Source of the DNA: VXNF01 sp964291305
Lineage (GTDB): Bacteria; Actinomycetota; Acidimicrobiia; Acidimicrobiales; CATQHL01
NCBI GenBank assembly: GCA_964291305.2
Contig: OZ219783.1
Span: 1,550,001 to 1,614,000 of the forward strand
Direction of reading: 5' to 3'
DNA length: 64,000 nucleotides
The position numbers and the translations under genes are program-made. A model generated the notes under the pieces. The model was not told where the DNA came from. It did not search any database and saw nothing but the letters and a program-made list of their open reading frames with translations. Positions 1-7,965 of this stretch are shown here, in pieces (the first letter of the stretch is position 1; every line of letters starts with the position of its first letter).

Positions 1-361
1 CGGTATCGATGCTGCACACCGCCGCTAGCACATTAGGGGCCGCTAAACCGGTCAACCGGAACATAGCCAAGCCGTGCGTGAGATCGACGGTCACGGCACT
101 AGCGGTGCCCGGGGCGGGCTTGGGTTGATCTCCCAGCAAGAGCCACTCACCGGGGCGAACCCCACACACCAGCAAGCCAGCGTCGGTCGTGGCAGCAGCG
201 CCGAAGCTCACACCTAGTTTCTGCTCGACCGCTCCGCTGTTCACTAAGTCCTCGTACAGCAACTGCTTCGACACCTCCGACTGGTCGCTAAGGCGCCAGC
301 CCGCGCCGCTCACCTCGCCCGCTTCGCCCCGCGGCTTCAAGAAGACCGAGGACTCAGACAC
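1..361 (-). CDS. mgdD: N-methylglutamate dehydrogenase subunit D (SoxG-like), 3' part cut by window edge
   Basis: About 120 residues are visible before the window edge. The sequence resembles the gamma subunit of heterotetrameric sarcosine oxidase, with a core containing GEWLLLGD and DLTHG. The likely start is a GTG at 359-361, which overlaps the stop of the upstream subunit gene by eight bases in another frame, as expected for an operon. In this family the small subunit packs against the folate-binding part of the large subunit. The gmaS and mgs genes nearby argue for N-methylglutamate rather than sarcosine as substrate. The C-terminus lies outside the window. Confidence 0.85.
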   Translation of the reverse strand, partial: MSESSVFLKPRGEAGEVSGAGWRLSDQSEVSKQLLYEDLVNSGAVEQKLGVSFGAAATTDAGLLVCGVRPGEWLLLGDQPKPAPGTASAVTVDLTHGLAMFRLTGLAAPNVLAAVCSIDT

Positions 362-3245
362 GGAGGCGCTCCCCGGTGGGGTCGAAGTGGGCATGGTCAG
401 CCATCACTAGCGCCCCTCGGCGTCGGCCATCGGTGTCGAGGATCGTCAAAGTGCTGTTAGGTGTGGCGTGACAGCCGGCTACCTGCGCCAAGCAGATCGA
501 GCGCTGCAGCGTGGGCGAGAACCGCGAGGAGGTGATACGACCGATGATCTGTTCGCCCCCGCCAGGGGAAGGGGCGACGATCTGGCACGCCTCCTGCGGC
601 ACCCAAGCAGGGTCGGTCGGCTGCAACGCCACCAGCCGGGGCAGATCATTAAGCATGCCAGCGCCTGGCTCGCCCTCCAGCGCCCACTGCAGCTCAGGCC
701 TGCCACAGAAGTCTGCTTTGTCTAGCTTTATGAGCCACTCCAGGCCAGCGCTCGGGGCCTTTGTAAGGGCGTCGGTGTCTTGGCCCACGATGAAGTGACC
801 CTTCTCTAGGCGCATGATGCGCTGGGCCTCCAGTCCGAACGGGGCCACACCTAGGTCAGCGCCGCCGGTCAGCAGCGCCTGCCAGACATGCGGTCCGTAC
901 CCCGCAGGTACATGCAACTCATAGGAAAGCTCACCGGTGAAGCCGATACGCCACATAACACAATCCGCAACTCCAGCGATGGCGCCGCGCCGTACCTGCA
1001 TATATTTGAAGGCTTCTGGATCTAGGTTCACGCCGTGGACGAGGCGTTCCAGCAGGGCGCGAGACTTCGGCCCGGCCACGTTGATGCTGGTGTAAGCGTC
1101 GGTTACTGGCGTCACTCGCACCCGCCAGTCGGGGTGCTCGGTCTGCAGCCAGTTTTGGATCCAGACCCAAACTGCATCGGCACCCGAACTGGTGGTGCTC
1201 ATTAGGTAGTGGTGCTCACCTAGGCGCCCGGTCACGCCGTCGTCGAGGATCACCCCGTCCTCTGCGCACATCACCCCGTAACGCACCGAGCCCACCGCTA
1301 ACTGTCGCCACTTGTTCACATACAGCAAGCTCAGCAGCTCGCTGGCGTCGACACCCTGGATGTCCAGCTTTCCGAGTGGGCTAACGTCGATGATGCCCAC
1401 GTTGGCCCGCACGTTTTGCACTTCCGCTAGCGGGTCGCCGTAATGGTTGGGTCGAACCCACTGACCCGCCTGAATCGGCTCCATACCGGCGGCTACGTGC
1501 AGATCGTGCAATGAGGAGAGGCGCACGGGCTCGAACATGCGCCCAGCCAGAGCGCCGAGGGTCACTGGGGCGAAGGGGGGCCGCCAGGTGGTAGTACCCA
1601 CCTCTGCGATACCCGAGCCGATGGCCCCGGCCAGCGTAGCCACGGTGTTAACCGTCTCGAGTTTGCCCTGCGCCGCCCCCATGGTGGCAGTGGTCCAGCG
1701 CTTGGCGAGTTCCACGGAGTCAAATCCCTCAGCGGCAGCATTGCGCAGATCCCGCGAACTCACGTCCTCGGAGAAGTCCACGATTCCGTCACTGGTTGAG
1801 CGGTATAGCGCGGGGTGCGGTTCGCGGCCCAGTGGTGTCCGCCGGTCAACTGGGAAAGCTGGTTCAGGCCCGTCCACGGGCGCCGCCCAGGCCGTCGCAA
1901 CCTGCAGCTGGTGCGCCAGGGTCGCGGCCCTACCCGCCGCTAGCCGGCCGGTGGCCTCGCCGTGAGCCACCAACTCCTCCAGTGAGCCATCACCGCAGAT
2001 TCCCCCGGTGCTGAGCACCGTATCGGGTTCGGTAGCGCCGCAGTCGGCCGGGAAGAAGCGTGCAGCCCGCGGGTCATAAACGGGTCGCACGCCGGCCATG
2101 TTCAGCAGGGACGTGGGCGCAGTCCAGCCGGTTGCGGTTACCAGCAGATCGGCCTCCAGCCGTGTGCCGTCGGACAGCACCACCCGCTCCAAGCCCCCGC
2201 GGCGCCCCTCGGCCGCCCTGAGGGCGTGACCCTTTCGGGCGTCAACGTGCTCGACGATCACCCCTGCCGACGCCAACTCGGCAGCGGCGGAATCGCCCAC
2301 CTCGTTGGCGCTGAAGACCACGGCGCGCTCGCCCGGACGTACCGACCAGAGTCTCAGGAGGCGGCGTACACCCTGGGCGAGCATCACGCCGGGCCGGTCG
2401 TTGCCAGCGAACACGTAGGGGCGCTCGATCAGTCCCGGCGCCACGATCAAGACCTTGGCTCGCGCCTTAATCAGTCGCTCTGGACCTGCTCCCCCAGCCC
2501 GCTGCACGATGGCCAGCCAGTTGTCTTCCCAGCGACCACACACCGTGGCATCGGTGAGGATCTCCACTCCGGCGGTCCCAGCGGCAGTCGCCAGCGCCCC
2601 GGCCAGAGACCTCTCGCTGGCTGTACCCCACCGGAGGTGGCCGCCGAGGGCATGTTCTTGCTCTACCAGCAGCACGCCAGCACCTGCCCGCGCCGCGGCC
2701 ACCGCTGCCGCTAGTCCCGCCGGACCGCCGCCGGCCACCACTACGTCAGGATGGGCGTAGCGCTTGTCGTGGCGTCGCGGCGCGCTGTCGGAGTCGACAA
2801 TCCCGCCGGGCGCAAAGCGCGCCAGTACTTTCTCGTAAGCGGGCCATAGCCAGCGCGGTCGCATGAAAGTCTTGTAGTAGAAGCCAGCGCTGAGGGCACG
2901 CCCTCCGATAGCCGTTAAGGCCTTGAAGTCGAAGCGCAGCGAGGGCCAGGCGTTCTGAGCCGATACCTGCACGCCCGCCTCCAGCAGGCGGTGACCGGCG
3001 CGCACGTTCGGCTCGTCACTCACCTGCAGCAGCGTGTTTGGATCCCAGAAGTCGGCGGTCAGGATTCCGCGGGGCCGGTGGTACTTCATGCTGCGGGAGA
3101 AGACCCGGCAGCCGCTCGCCGCCAGTGCGGAGACGATAGTGTCGCCGGCAAAGCCGCTGACTTTGCGCCCGTTCCAGGTAAAGCTCAGCAAGCGCTGACG
3201 GTCTATTACCTCGCCAGGCTGGGCCGGCAGACGGAGAGAACTCAC
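354..3245 (-). CDS. mgdC: N-methylglutamate dehydrogenase large subunit C (SoxA-like)
   Basis: The 963-residue protein has the architecture of the sarcosine oxidase alpha subunit. There is an N-terminal ferredoxin-like Fer2_4 segment (about residues 17-95). A dinucleotide-binding fold carries GGGPAGLAAA near residue 172, and a GcvT-like folate-binding domain fills roughly the last 380 residues. The family oxidises an N-methyl group and passes the one-carbon unit to tetrahydrofolate. The start is GTG at 3245, directly after the TAG of the SoxD-like gene. In operon with the SoxB-, SoxD- and SoxG-like genes, and close to gmaS and mgs genes, it is best read as MgdC of the methylamine pathway. A true sarcosine oxidase cannot be excluded from sequence alone. 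Confidence 0.88.
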   Translation of the reverse strand: MSSLRLPAQPGEVIDRQRLLSFTWNGRKVSGFAGDTIVSALAASGCRVFSRSMKYHRPRGILTADFWDPNTLLQVSDEPNVRAGHRLLEAGVQVSAQNAWPSLRFDFKALTAIGGRALSAGFYYKTFMRPRWLWPAYEKVLARFAPGGIVDSDSAPRRHDKRYAHPDVVVAGGGPAGLAAAVAAARAGAGVLLVEQEHALGGHLRWGTASERSLAGALATAAGTAGVEILTDATVCGRWEDNWLAIVQRAGGAGPERLIKARAKVLIVAPGLIERPYVFAGNDRPGVMLAQGVRRLLRLWSVRPGERAVVFSANEVGDSAAAELASAGVIVEHVDARKGHALRAAEGRRGGLERVVLSDGTRLEADLLVTATGWTAPTSLLNMAGVRPVYDPRAARFFPADCGATEPDTVLSTGGICGDGSLEELVAHGEATGRLAAGRAATLAHQLQVATAWAAPVDGPEPAFPVDRRTPLGREPHPALYRSTSDGIVDFSEDVSSRDLRNAAAEGFDSVELAKRWTTATMGAAQGKLETVNTVATLAGAIGSGIAEVGTTTWRPPFAPVTLGALAGRMFEPVRLSSLHDLHVAAGMEPIQAGQWVRPNHYGDPLAEVQNVRANVGIIDVSPLGKLDIQGVDASELLSLLYVNKWRQLAVGSVRYGVMCAEDGVILDDGVTGRLGEHHYLMSTTSSGADAVWVWIQNWLQTEHPDWRVRVTPVTDAYTSINVAGPKSRALLERLVHGVNLDPEAFKYMQVRRGAIAGVADCVMWRIGFTGELSYELHVPAGYGPHVWQALLTGGADLGVAPFGLEAQRIMRLEKGHFIVGQDTDALTKAPSAGLEWLIKLDKADFCGRPELQWALEGEPGAGMLNDLPRLVALQPTDPAWVPQEACQIVAPSPGGGEQIIGRITSSRFSPTLQRSICLAQVAGCHATPNSTLTILDTDGRRRGALVMADHAHFDPTGERLRV

Positions 3246-3521
3246 CTAAGTCTCGGTTTCGTCCGCCGGAGAGACGCCGACCGGCGATTGGCGGAAACAG
3301 TTTTGGGTTCGGTGACGTTCGGCCACGAAGAAGCGCTGGCAGCCCAACCGGCAGTACCAGGTCTCAAGCGTCCAGCCTGCCAGGTTCTCTTCCTCATAGA
3401 GGTAAGCCCGCCACTCCGCAGGTCCGACAGTAGCCGGGTCGGGGCGCTGGCTCGGCTCCCCCACCAGCGTGAGGTCGGCGGCGTTACGGGGACCGCAGTT
3501 CGGGCAAGGCACGAGCAGCAT
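3246..3521 (-). CDS. mgdB: N-methylglutamate dehydrogenase small subunit B (SoxD-like)
   Basis: A 91-residue protein of the sarcosine oxidase delta type. It has the N-terminal CPNCGPRN zinc motif (Cys6, Cys9) and a second pair in WYCRLGCQRFF. From memory, most SoxD proteins have a His where this one has the first Cys of that second pair, so the zinc site here may be four cysteines. The ATG overlaps the stop of the SoxB-like gene by one base (TGATG), and the TAG abuts the GTG of the large subunit gene, so the four subunits should be translated together. The subunit has a structural role in the complex. Confidence 0.87.
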   Translation of the reverse strand: MLLVPCPNCGPRNAADLTLVGEPSQRPDPATVGPAEWRAYLYEEENLAGWTLETWYCRLGCQRFFVAERHRTQNCFRQSPVGVSPADETET

Positions 3522-4858
3522 CAGTGTCCCACCGCAGCCGCACCCTTCTCGCCAACCAGCCGACCCTCAGCGAAGCGGCTGAGCGTGAAAGGCCGAATCA
3601 GTTTCGGGGTCTCTCCCGTGGCGATACAGGCGGCAAGCTGCTCGCCTGCCACTGGGGCGGCTTTGAACCCGTAGGTACCCCAGCCCACGTCGCAGTAGAA
3701 GCCTGCCACAGGGGTTGGGCCGATGATCGGTGAGTAGTCCGGGGTCATGTCGCACAACCCCGACCATTGCCGCAACAGCCGCATCCGCCCCAGACCGGGC
3801 ATTAACTGCAGCACGTTGCTAGCAAGCTCCTCGGCGAAGGCCAGCGAGCCGCCGGTGTCGTAGCTGGCCAACGGATCCACGGCGGCGCCGAAAACCAGCT
3901 CGCCGCGGTCGGTTTGGCTGACGTAGACATGCAGGGAGCCCGAAACGACCACCGCCGGCAGGAATGTCTTCACCGGCTCGGTGACCGCCGCCTGCAGCGG
4001 ATAGGTAGAGATTGGCAGCCTCAGGCCAACCATGGCGGCAATTAACGACGCCCAGCCTGCCGTGCAGTTCACGACGACAGGAGTTGAGACATCACCTCGG
4101 CTGGTACGCACGCCGGTGACCTTGCCGCCCAGACCCTTTCCGTCCGCTCCGGCGCCACCAGAGATGACGATGTCTAGTACCTCGGTGCTCTGGTGCAGCT
4201 CTACGCCTGCCGCTGCAGCCGCCCGGGCGTAGCCCCACACCACCGCGTCGTGGCGCACGATTCCGCCCGGCGGATGGTACAGCGCTCCCAGGATGGGATA
4301 GCAGGGGTCAGCGGAAACGTCCAGTGCCGGTACCAGGCGCTTGATCTCGCCAGGTCCGATCATCTCCGAGGCCACGCCCTGGTGTTTGTTCACCTCGGCC
4401 CGCCAGCGCATGGTGCGCAGCGCCCCGTCGCTGTGCGCCAAGGTCAGGTGACCGCGCCGAGCAAACATAATGTTGAAGTTCAAGTCCACAGCCAACCGCT
4501 CGTAAAGGCGCACCGAACGGTCGTAGAAGGCCACGCCCTCGGGTGTGAGGTAGTTGGACCGCACTATGGCCGTATTGCGCCCCGAACCCCCACCGCCTAG
4601 ATACCCCTTATCCAGCACAGCCACTTTTGTGATACCCCAGTTGGCGGCAAGGTAGTGAGCAGTCGCCAAACCGTGAACTCCCCCGCCGATCACCACCACG
4701 TCGTAGCTGCCGCGCAGGTCGCTGCTGCGCCAGATCGGCGGCCAGGGGCGCTTACCTCGCCGCAGCAGCGCCGCCGCCGAGTAGCGGGCCGGATAGCGGG
4801 GACGGGTTCGGCCGCGGCCTAGCTGGGTCGCTGGCACCCCGGAACCTTCAGCGGACAT
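3521..4858 (-). CDS. mgdA: N-methylglutamate dehydrogenase subunit A (SoxB-like FAD oxidoreductase)
   Basis: This 445-residue DAO-fold flavoprotein has the FAD-binding motif VVIGGGVHGLATAHYL near residues 55-70 and a C-terminal region with GWGTYGFKAAP, typical of sarcosine oxidase beta. In the complex this subunit holds the substrate site and oxidises the N-methyl amine. The ATG at 4858 has an AGGTGAG Shine-Dalgarno-like stretch just upstream. A 10-codon mini-ORF starts 5 bases after the XRE regulator stop and ends inside the start of this gene, which could help coupling. It is the first of the four dehydrogenase genes. Confidence 0.88.
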   Translation of the reverse strand: MSAEGSGVPATQLGRGRTRPRYPARYSAAALLRRGKRPWPPIWRSSDLRGSYDVVVIGGGVHGLATAHYLAANWGITKVAVLDKGYLGGGGSGRNTAIVRSNYLTPEGVAFYDRSVRLYERLAVDLNFNIMFARRGHLTLAHSDGALRTMRWRAEVNKHQGVASEMIGPGEIKRLVPALDVSADPCYPILGALYHPPGGIVRHDAVVWGYARAAAAAGVELHQSTEVLDIVISGGAGADGKGLGGKVTGVRTSRGDVSTPVVVNCTAGWASLIAAMVGLRLPISTYPLQAAVTEPVKTFLPAVVVSGSLHVYVSQTDRGELVFGAAVDPLASYDTGGSLAFAEELASNVLQLMPGLGRMRLLRQWSGLCDMTPDYSPIIGPTPVAGFYCDVGWGTYGFKAAPVAGEQLAACIATGETPKLIRPFTLSRFAEGRLVGEKGAAAVGH

Positions 4859-4884
4859 CGCTCACCTGGAAGCGGGGCATCGAA

Positions 4885-5532
4885 TCAGCGGGCAGCGCTT
4901 GGGTAGACCTTGAGCGACAGGAACCGCACTGGCAGTTCCACGAGAGCCGTGGGGCCGTGGGCCACCTCCCCCTGCAGTTGCATGGTGTCCCCCGGTCCCA
5001 GCAGGTAGCGGTTGGAGCCGTAGCCGTACTCCATGGAGCCTTCTAACACGTACAGCAACTCCACGCCCGGGTGCTGGTAGATCGGGAAGACCTCGTCCGC
5101 GCTCGAGAGCGTGATGATCAAGGGTTCGATCTGCCGGTCGGGTCCCCGCAGCGCCCCTAGAGATTGGTAGCTACGCCCCTTGCCGCTGCCAGAGTGGATG
5201 ATCTTGGTGCCCTCTCCAGCACGTACTACGACGGCGTCGTGTTCCTCATCAAGCCCTCGAAACAGCGCCGTGATCGGCACGCTCCCGGCCCGCGCTAAGC
5301 CGCTGAGCGTGGCGATGCTGGGGGCAGTGCGGCCGTGCTCGATCTTGGAGAGCATGCCGATGGAGACGCCGGCGGCCTCAGCAAACTGTGCCATCGTGAG
5401 GCCCAGGTCTCGCCGGATGGCACGAACCCGTTCGCCGACGACCGCACAGACCTGTTCGACGTTCCCTGGCGAGGCGTCCGGCGAGATGTCCTCGGCATTC
5501 TGGCTGGGCTCGGCGTCGGGTACCAATTGCAC
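4885..5532 (-). CDS. XRE-family regulator with C-terminal cupin domain
   Basis: The 215-residue protein has an N-terminal helix-turn-helix (about residues 30-85, with LGLTMAQFAEAAGVSIGMLS) and a C-terminal cupin barrel with HPGVELLYVLEGS and GPGDTMQL. Such proteins usually sense a small ligand in the cupin and repress or activate adjacent catabolic genes. It sits between gmaS and mgdA on the same strand and is the obvious local regulator of the N-methylglutamate genes. The start is GTG at 5532 without a clear Shine-Dalgarno sequence; the first 27 residues look like an unstructured extension. The effector is not known. Confidence 0.85.
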   Translation of the reverse strand: MQLVPDAEPSQNAEDISPDASPGNVEQVCAVVGERVRAIRRDLGLTMAQFAEAAGVSIGMLSKIEHGRTAPSIATLSGLARAGSVPITALFRGLDEEHDAVVVRAGEGTKIIHSGSGKGRSYQSLGALRGPDRQIEPLIITLSSADEVFPIYQHPGVELLYVLEGSMEYGYGSNRYLLGPGDTMQLQGEVAHGPTALVELPVRFLSLKVYPSAAR

Positions 5533-5594
5533 GACTATTTCAAGCCAAGATCGCAGGTCGAGATGACAGACTCAGATTGCAGGTCGAGGCAGCC

Positions 5595-6956
5595 TCAGAA
5601 CAGTTCAAGGTAGGTATCCACCTCAAACTGCGTTACCTGCTCATGCCAGCGTCGGAACTCCTGGCGCTTCACTTCTGCGAAGTAGTCCACGTACCAGCCG
5701 CCGGGTACCTCCCCGAGGGCTGCACGCAGCACCTCGTCACGCTCGAGATTCTCCACCGCGTGTAGCAGCGTGGGCGGCATGGCCGCGATCTGGCGCTCAG
5801 CGATCTCGGCCACGCTAAGCGAGTAAAGGTCGTCGTTGTTGGGCTCTCCCGGGTCGCTGCCCATGTCGATACCAGCCAGTCCGCAGCCCAACACCGCGCC
5901 GAAGGCCAAGTAGGGGTTGGCGGCGCCGTCCACCGCCCGCACCTCGATGCGCCCCGGCTCGGGAACCCTGATCATTTGGGTGCGGTTGTTACCCCCATAG
6001 GAGACGTAAGCAGGCGCCCAGGTGGCTCCGGAGTCAGGCGGGCCGACGCCCATGCGCTTGTAGGAGTTGACCGTTGGGCACAGAACTGCCACTAGCGCCG
6101 TGGCGTGCTCTAGCAAGCCGGCCACGAAGCAGTATGCAAGCTGGCTGAGTCCTAGGCCGCGGGGATCTTCAGCGCTCTCGAACAGCGGATCGTCGCTATC
6201 AGCCGACCAGAGGCTGGCGTGAACGTGTAGGCCATTTCCGGTCTTATCGCTGAAAGGCTTGGGCATAAACGTGGCATGCAGGCCACGCCGGGCCGCCAGC
6301 GTGTGCAGCATGAGACGTAGCATGATGAGGCGGTCAGCGGTAGTTAGAGCCTCGGCGTACTGGAAGTTCTGTTCGAACTGCCCGTTGGCATCCTCGTGGT
6401 CGTTTGCGTAATTCCCCCAGCCCAGGGCATCCATGTAGCCGGAAACCTCGGTGAGATGATCCAGCATGCGGGTGAGCCCACGGGCGTCGTAGCAGGGTAG
6501 GTCGCTGAGGTCGCGCTCGTCGGCTACTCTGATGGTGCCGTCGGAGTTGCGGGCTACTAGGGAGTATTCGGCCTCCACCCCCACTTTCAGCACCAGGTTG
6601 CGGTCGGCGGCAGCCTTCAGCAACCGACGCAAGATAACTCGTGGGGCGTACGGCCAGGGTTCCCCCTCTACTGTGGGGTCGCACTGCATGGCCGCCACGT
6701 TGGGTTGCCAGGGCAGCACCATGTAAGAGTCGGGGTCGGGAATGGCGGCGATATCCGGATCGGCTGGCGACTGGCCGATCGGCCCGGCGGCGAAGCCGGC
6801 AAAGCCAGCTCCCTCCTGCATCAGGCCTTCCAGATTGCTGACCGGGACCAGCTTGGCGCATGGCTTGCCGTGCATCTCTACGAACATGGCGTAGATGAAC
6901 TCCACGCCGTCGGCGGCAACCCGTGACCGGATCTCCTCGAGCCTGTCGTTACCCAT
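5595..6956 (-). CDS. gmaS: Gamma-glutamylmethylamide synthetase (glutamine synthetase family)
   Basis: The 453-residue protein belongs to the glutamine synthetase family. Catalytic signatures seen are VGVEAEYSL, NGLHVHASLW and the C-terminal EVRAVDGAANPYL block. In the N-methylglutamate pathway GmaS ligates methylamine to glutamate with ATP, and its presence beside mgs and mgd genes is the basis for this call over ordinary GlnA or glutamate-polyamine ligases. The ATG at 6956 is preferred over a TTG six bases upstream because AAGGGG lies seven bases ahead of it. The gene shares an 88-bp divergent promoter region with mgsA. Confidence 0.87.
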   Translation of the reverse strand: MGNDRLEEIRSRVAADGVEFIYAMFVEMHGKPCAKLVPVSNLEGLMQEGAGFAGFAAGPIGQSPADPDIAAIPDPDSYMVLPWQPNVAAMQCDPTVEGEPWPYAPRVILRRLLKAAADRNLVLKVGVEAEYSLVARNSDGTIRVADERDLSDLPCYDARGLTRMLDHLTEVSGYMDALGWGNYANDHEDANGQFEQNFQYAEALTTADRLIMLRLMLHTLAARRGLHATFMPKPFSDKTGNGLHVHASLWSADSDDPLFESAEDPRGLGLSQLAYCFVAGLLEHATALVAVLCPTVNSYKRMGVGPPDSGATWAPAYVSYGGNNRTQMIRVPEPGRIEVRAVDGAANPYLAFGAVLGCGLAGIDMGSDPGEPNNDDLYSLSVAEIAERQIAAMPPTLLHAVENLERDEVLRAALGEVPGGWYVDYFAEVKRQEFRRWHEQVTQFEVDTYLELF

Positions 6957-7044
6957 TTCCAACCCCTTGCCACGTAGTTTTTGCGCTCACTTTTGCTCTC
7001 ACTGGGAGTACCCACAGGAAACATTTTTCATTATAGTGGTGTAG
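6957..7044. promoter_or_regulatory. Divergent gmaS/mgsA promoter region with tandem 12-bp repeat
   Basis: On the minus strand a perfect TATAAT lies at 7030-7035, about 75 bases ahead of the gmaS ATG. On the plus strand TATAGT at 7032-7037 uses nearly the same bases and would start transcription at or next to the mgsA GTG (7045), giving a leaderless message. No convincing -35 box is seen in either direction. Two 12-bp direct repeats, TTTTGCGCTCAC and TTTTGCTCTCAC, at 6979-7002 are a candidate binding site for the XRE-cupin regulator. The promoter roles are inferred. Confidence 0.55.
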
Positions 7045-7965
7045 GTGTGCGGAATCGTTGGACTGTTTCTCAAGACCTCGCGCCACGAGCACGAGCTGGG
7101 TCGGCTGACGGCGCGGATGCTGGCCCACATGCGCGAACGCGGGCCCGACAGCGCCGGATTCGCGGTCTACTCTGGCGACACCGAAGAGCAGTTCAAGATA
7201 GAAGAGCGGGTCAAGATAACTGTCCTGGCCGAGGGTTTCGAGCCGGACTGGGAAGCAGCCAGCGCCGCGTTGGCCAACGCTCTCGCCGCCGAGGTTTCGG
7301 TCAGCCGGATCCACGATCACGCCACTTTCACTACCAACGGTGACGGCAGGACCGCCCGCCAATGGCTCATCGACAACCTTCGCGACGCCACGGTGCTGAG
7401 CTATGGGCATGCCATTGAACTTTTCAAGGCCGTGGGCGATCCCAGCGCCGTAGCCGAGCGTTACGGGCTAGCGCAGCGCAGCGGTACCCACGCCATGGCC
7501 CATACCCGCATGGCCACCGAGTCGGCGGTCACCACCAACGGCTCACACCCCTTCTCCACCGGCTCCGATACCTGCCTGGTGCACAACGGCTCACTGTCCA
7601 ACTACAACCGGCTGCGCGAAGTGCTGGAGAACAAGGGTGAGACGTTCCAAACCCAGAACGACTCCGAGGTGGCCGCCGGCTACCTGTCGTGGCGCCTGCG
7701 CGAGGGAGACACCATCGATGAGGCACTCAACCGGAGCCTCGAGGACCTAGATGGCTTCTACACGTTCGCTGTCGGGGTGCGCGATGGCTTCGCTGTACTG
7801 CGCGACCCGATTGCCTGCAAGCCTGGCGTCATCGCCGAGACCGACGACTGGGTCGCCATGACCTCGGAGTTCCGTGCGATGGCCGAGCTTCCGGGCGTCA
7901 CCGACGCCAACATCTGGGAGCCGGCGCCAGCTGTCGTCTATACCTGGAGCCGAGAGAACTCGTGA
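7045..7965 (+). CDS. mgsA: N-methylglutamate synthase subunit A (class II glutamine amidotransferase)
   Basis: This 306-residue protein begins MCGIVGLF, so Cys2 is the class II amidotransferase nucleophile after Met removal. HTRMATES and VHNGSLSNY are further conserved glutaminase blocks. It corresponds to the GltB1-like subunit of N-methylglutamate synthase, which would release methylamine from gamma-glutamylmethylamide for transfer to 2-oxoglutarate. The start is GTG with no Shine-Dalgarno sequence, consistent with a leaderless transcript. Its stop overlaps the next GTG (GTGA), coupling it to mgsBC. Confidence 0.88.
   Translation: MCGIVGLFLKTSRHEHELGRLTARMLAHMRERGPDSAGFAVYSGDTEEQFKIEERVKITVLAEGFEPDWEAASAALANALAAEVSVSRIHDHATFTTNGDGRTARQWLIDNLRDATVLSYGHAIELFKAVGDPSAVAERYGLAQRSGTHAMAHTRMATESAVTTNGSHPFSTGSDTCLVHNGSLSNYNRLREVLENKGETFQTQNDSEVAAGYLSWRLREGDTIDEALNRSLEDLDGFYTFAVGVRDGFAVLRDPIACKPGVIAETDDWVAMTSEFRAMAELPGVTDANIWEPAPAVVYTWSRENS

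Noticed and set aside
354..4858. Calling the four SoxBDAG-like genes a true sarcosine oxidase
   Set aside because: The adjacent gmaS and N-methylglutamate synthase genes make N-methylglutamate the better substrate, although sequence alone cannot exclude sarcosine.
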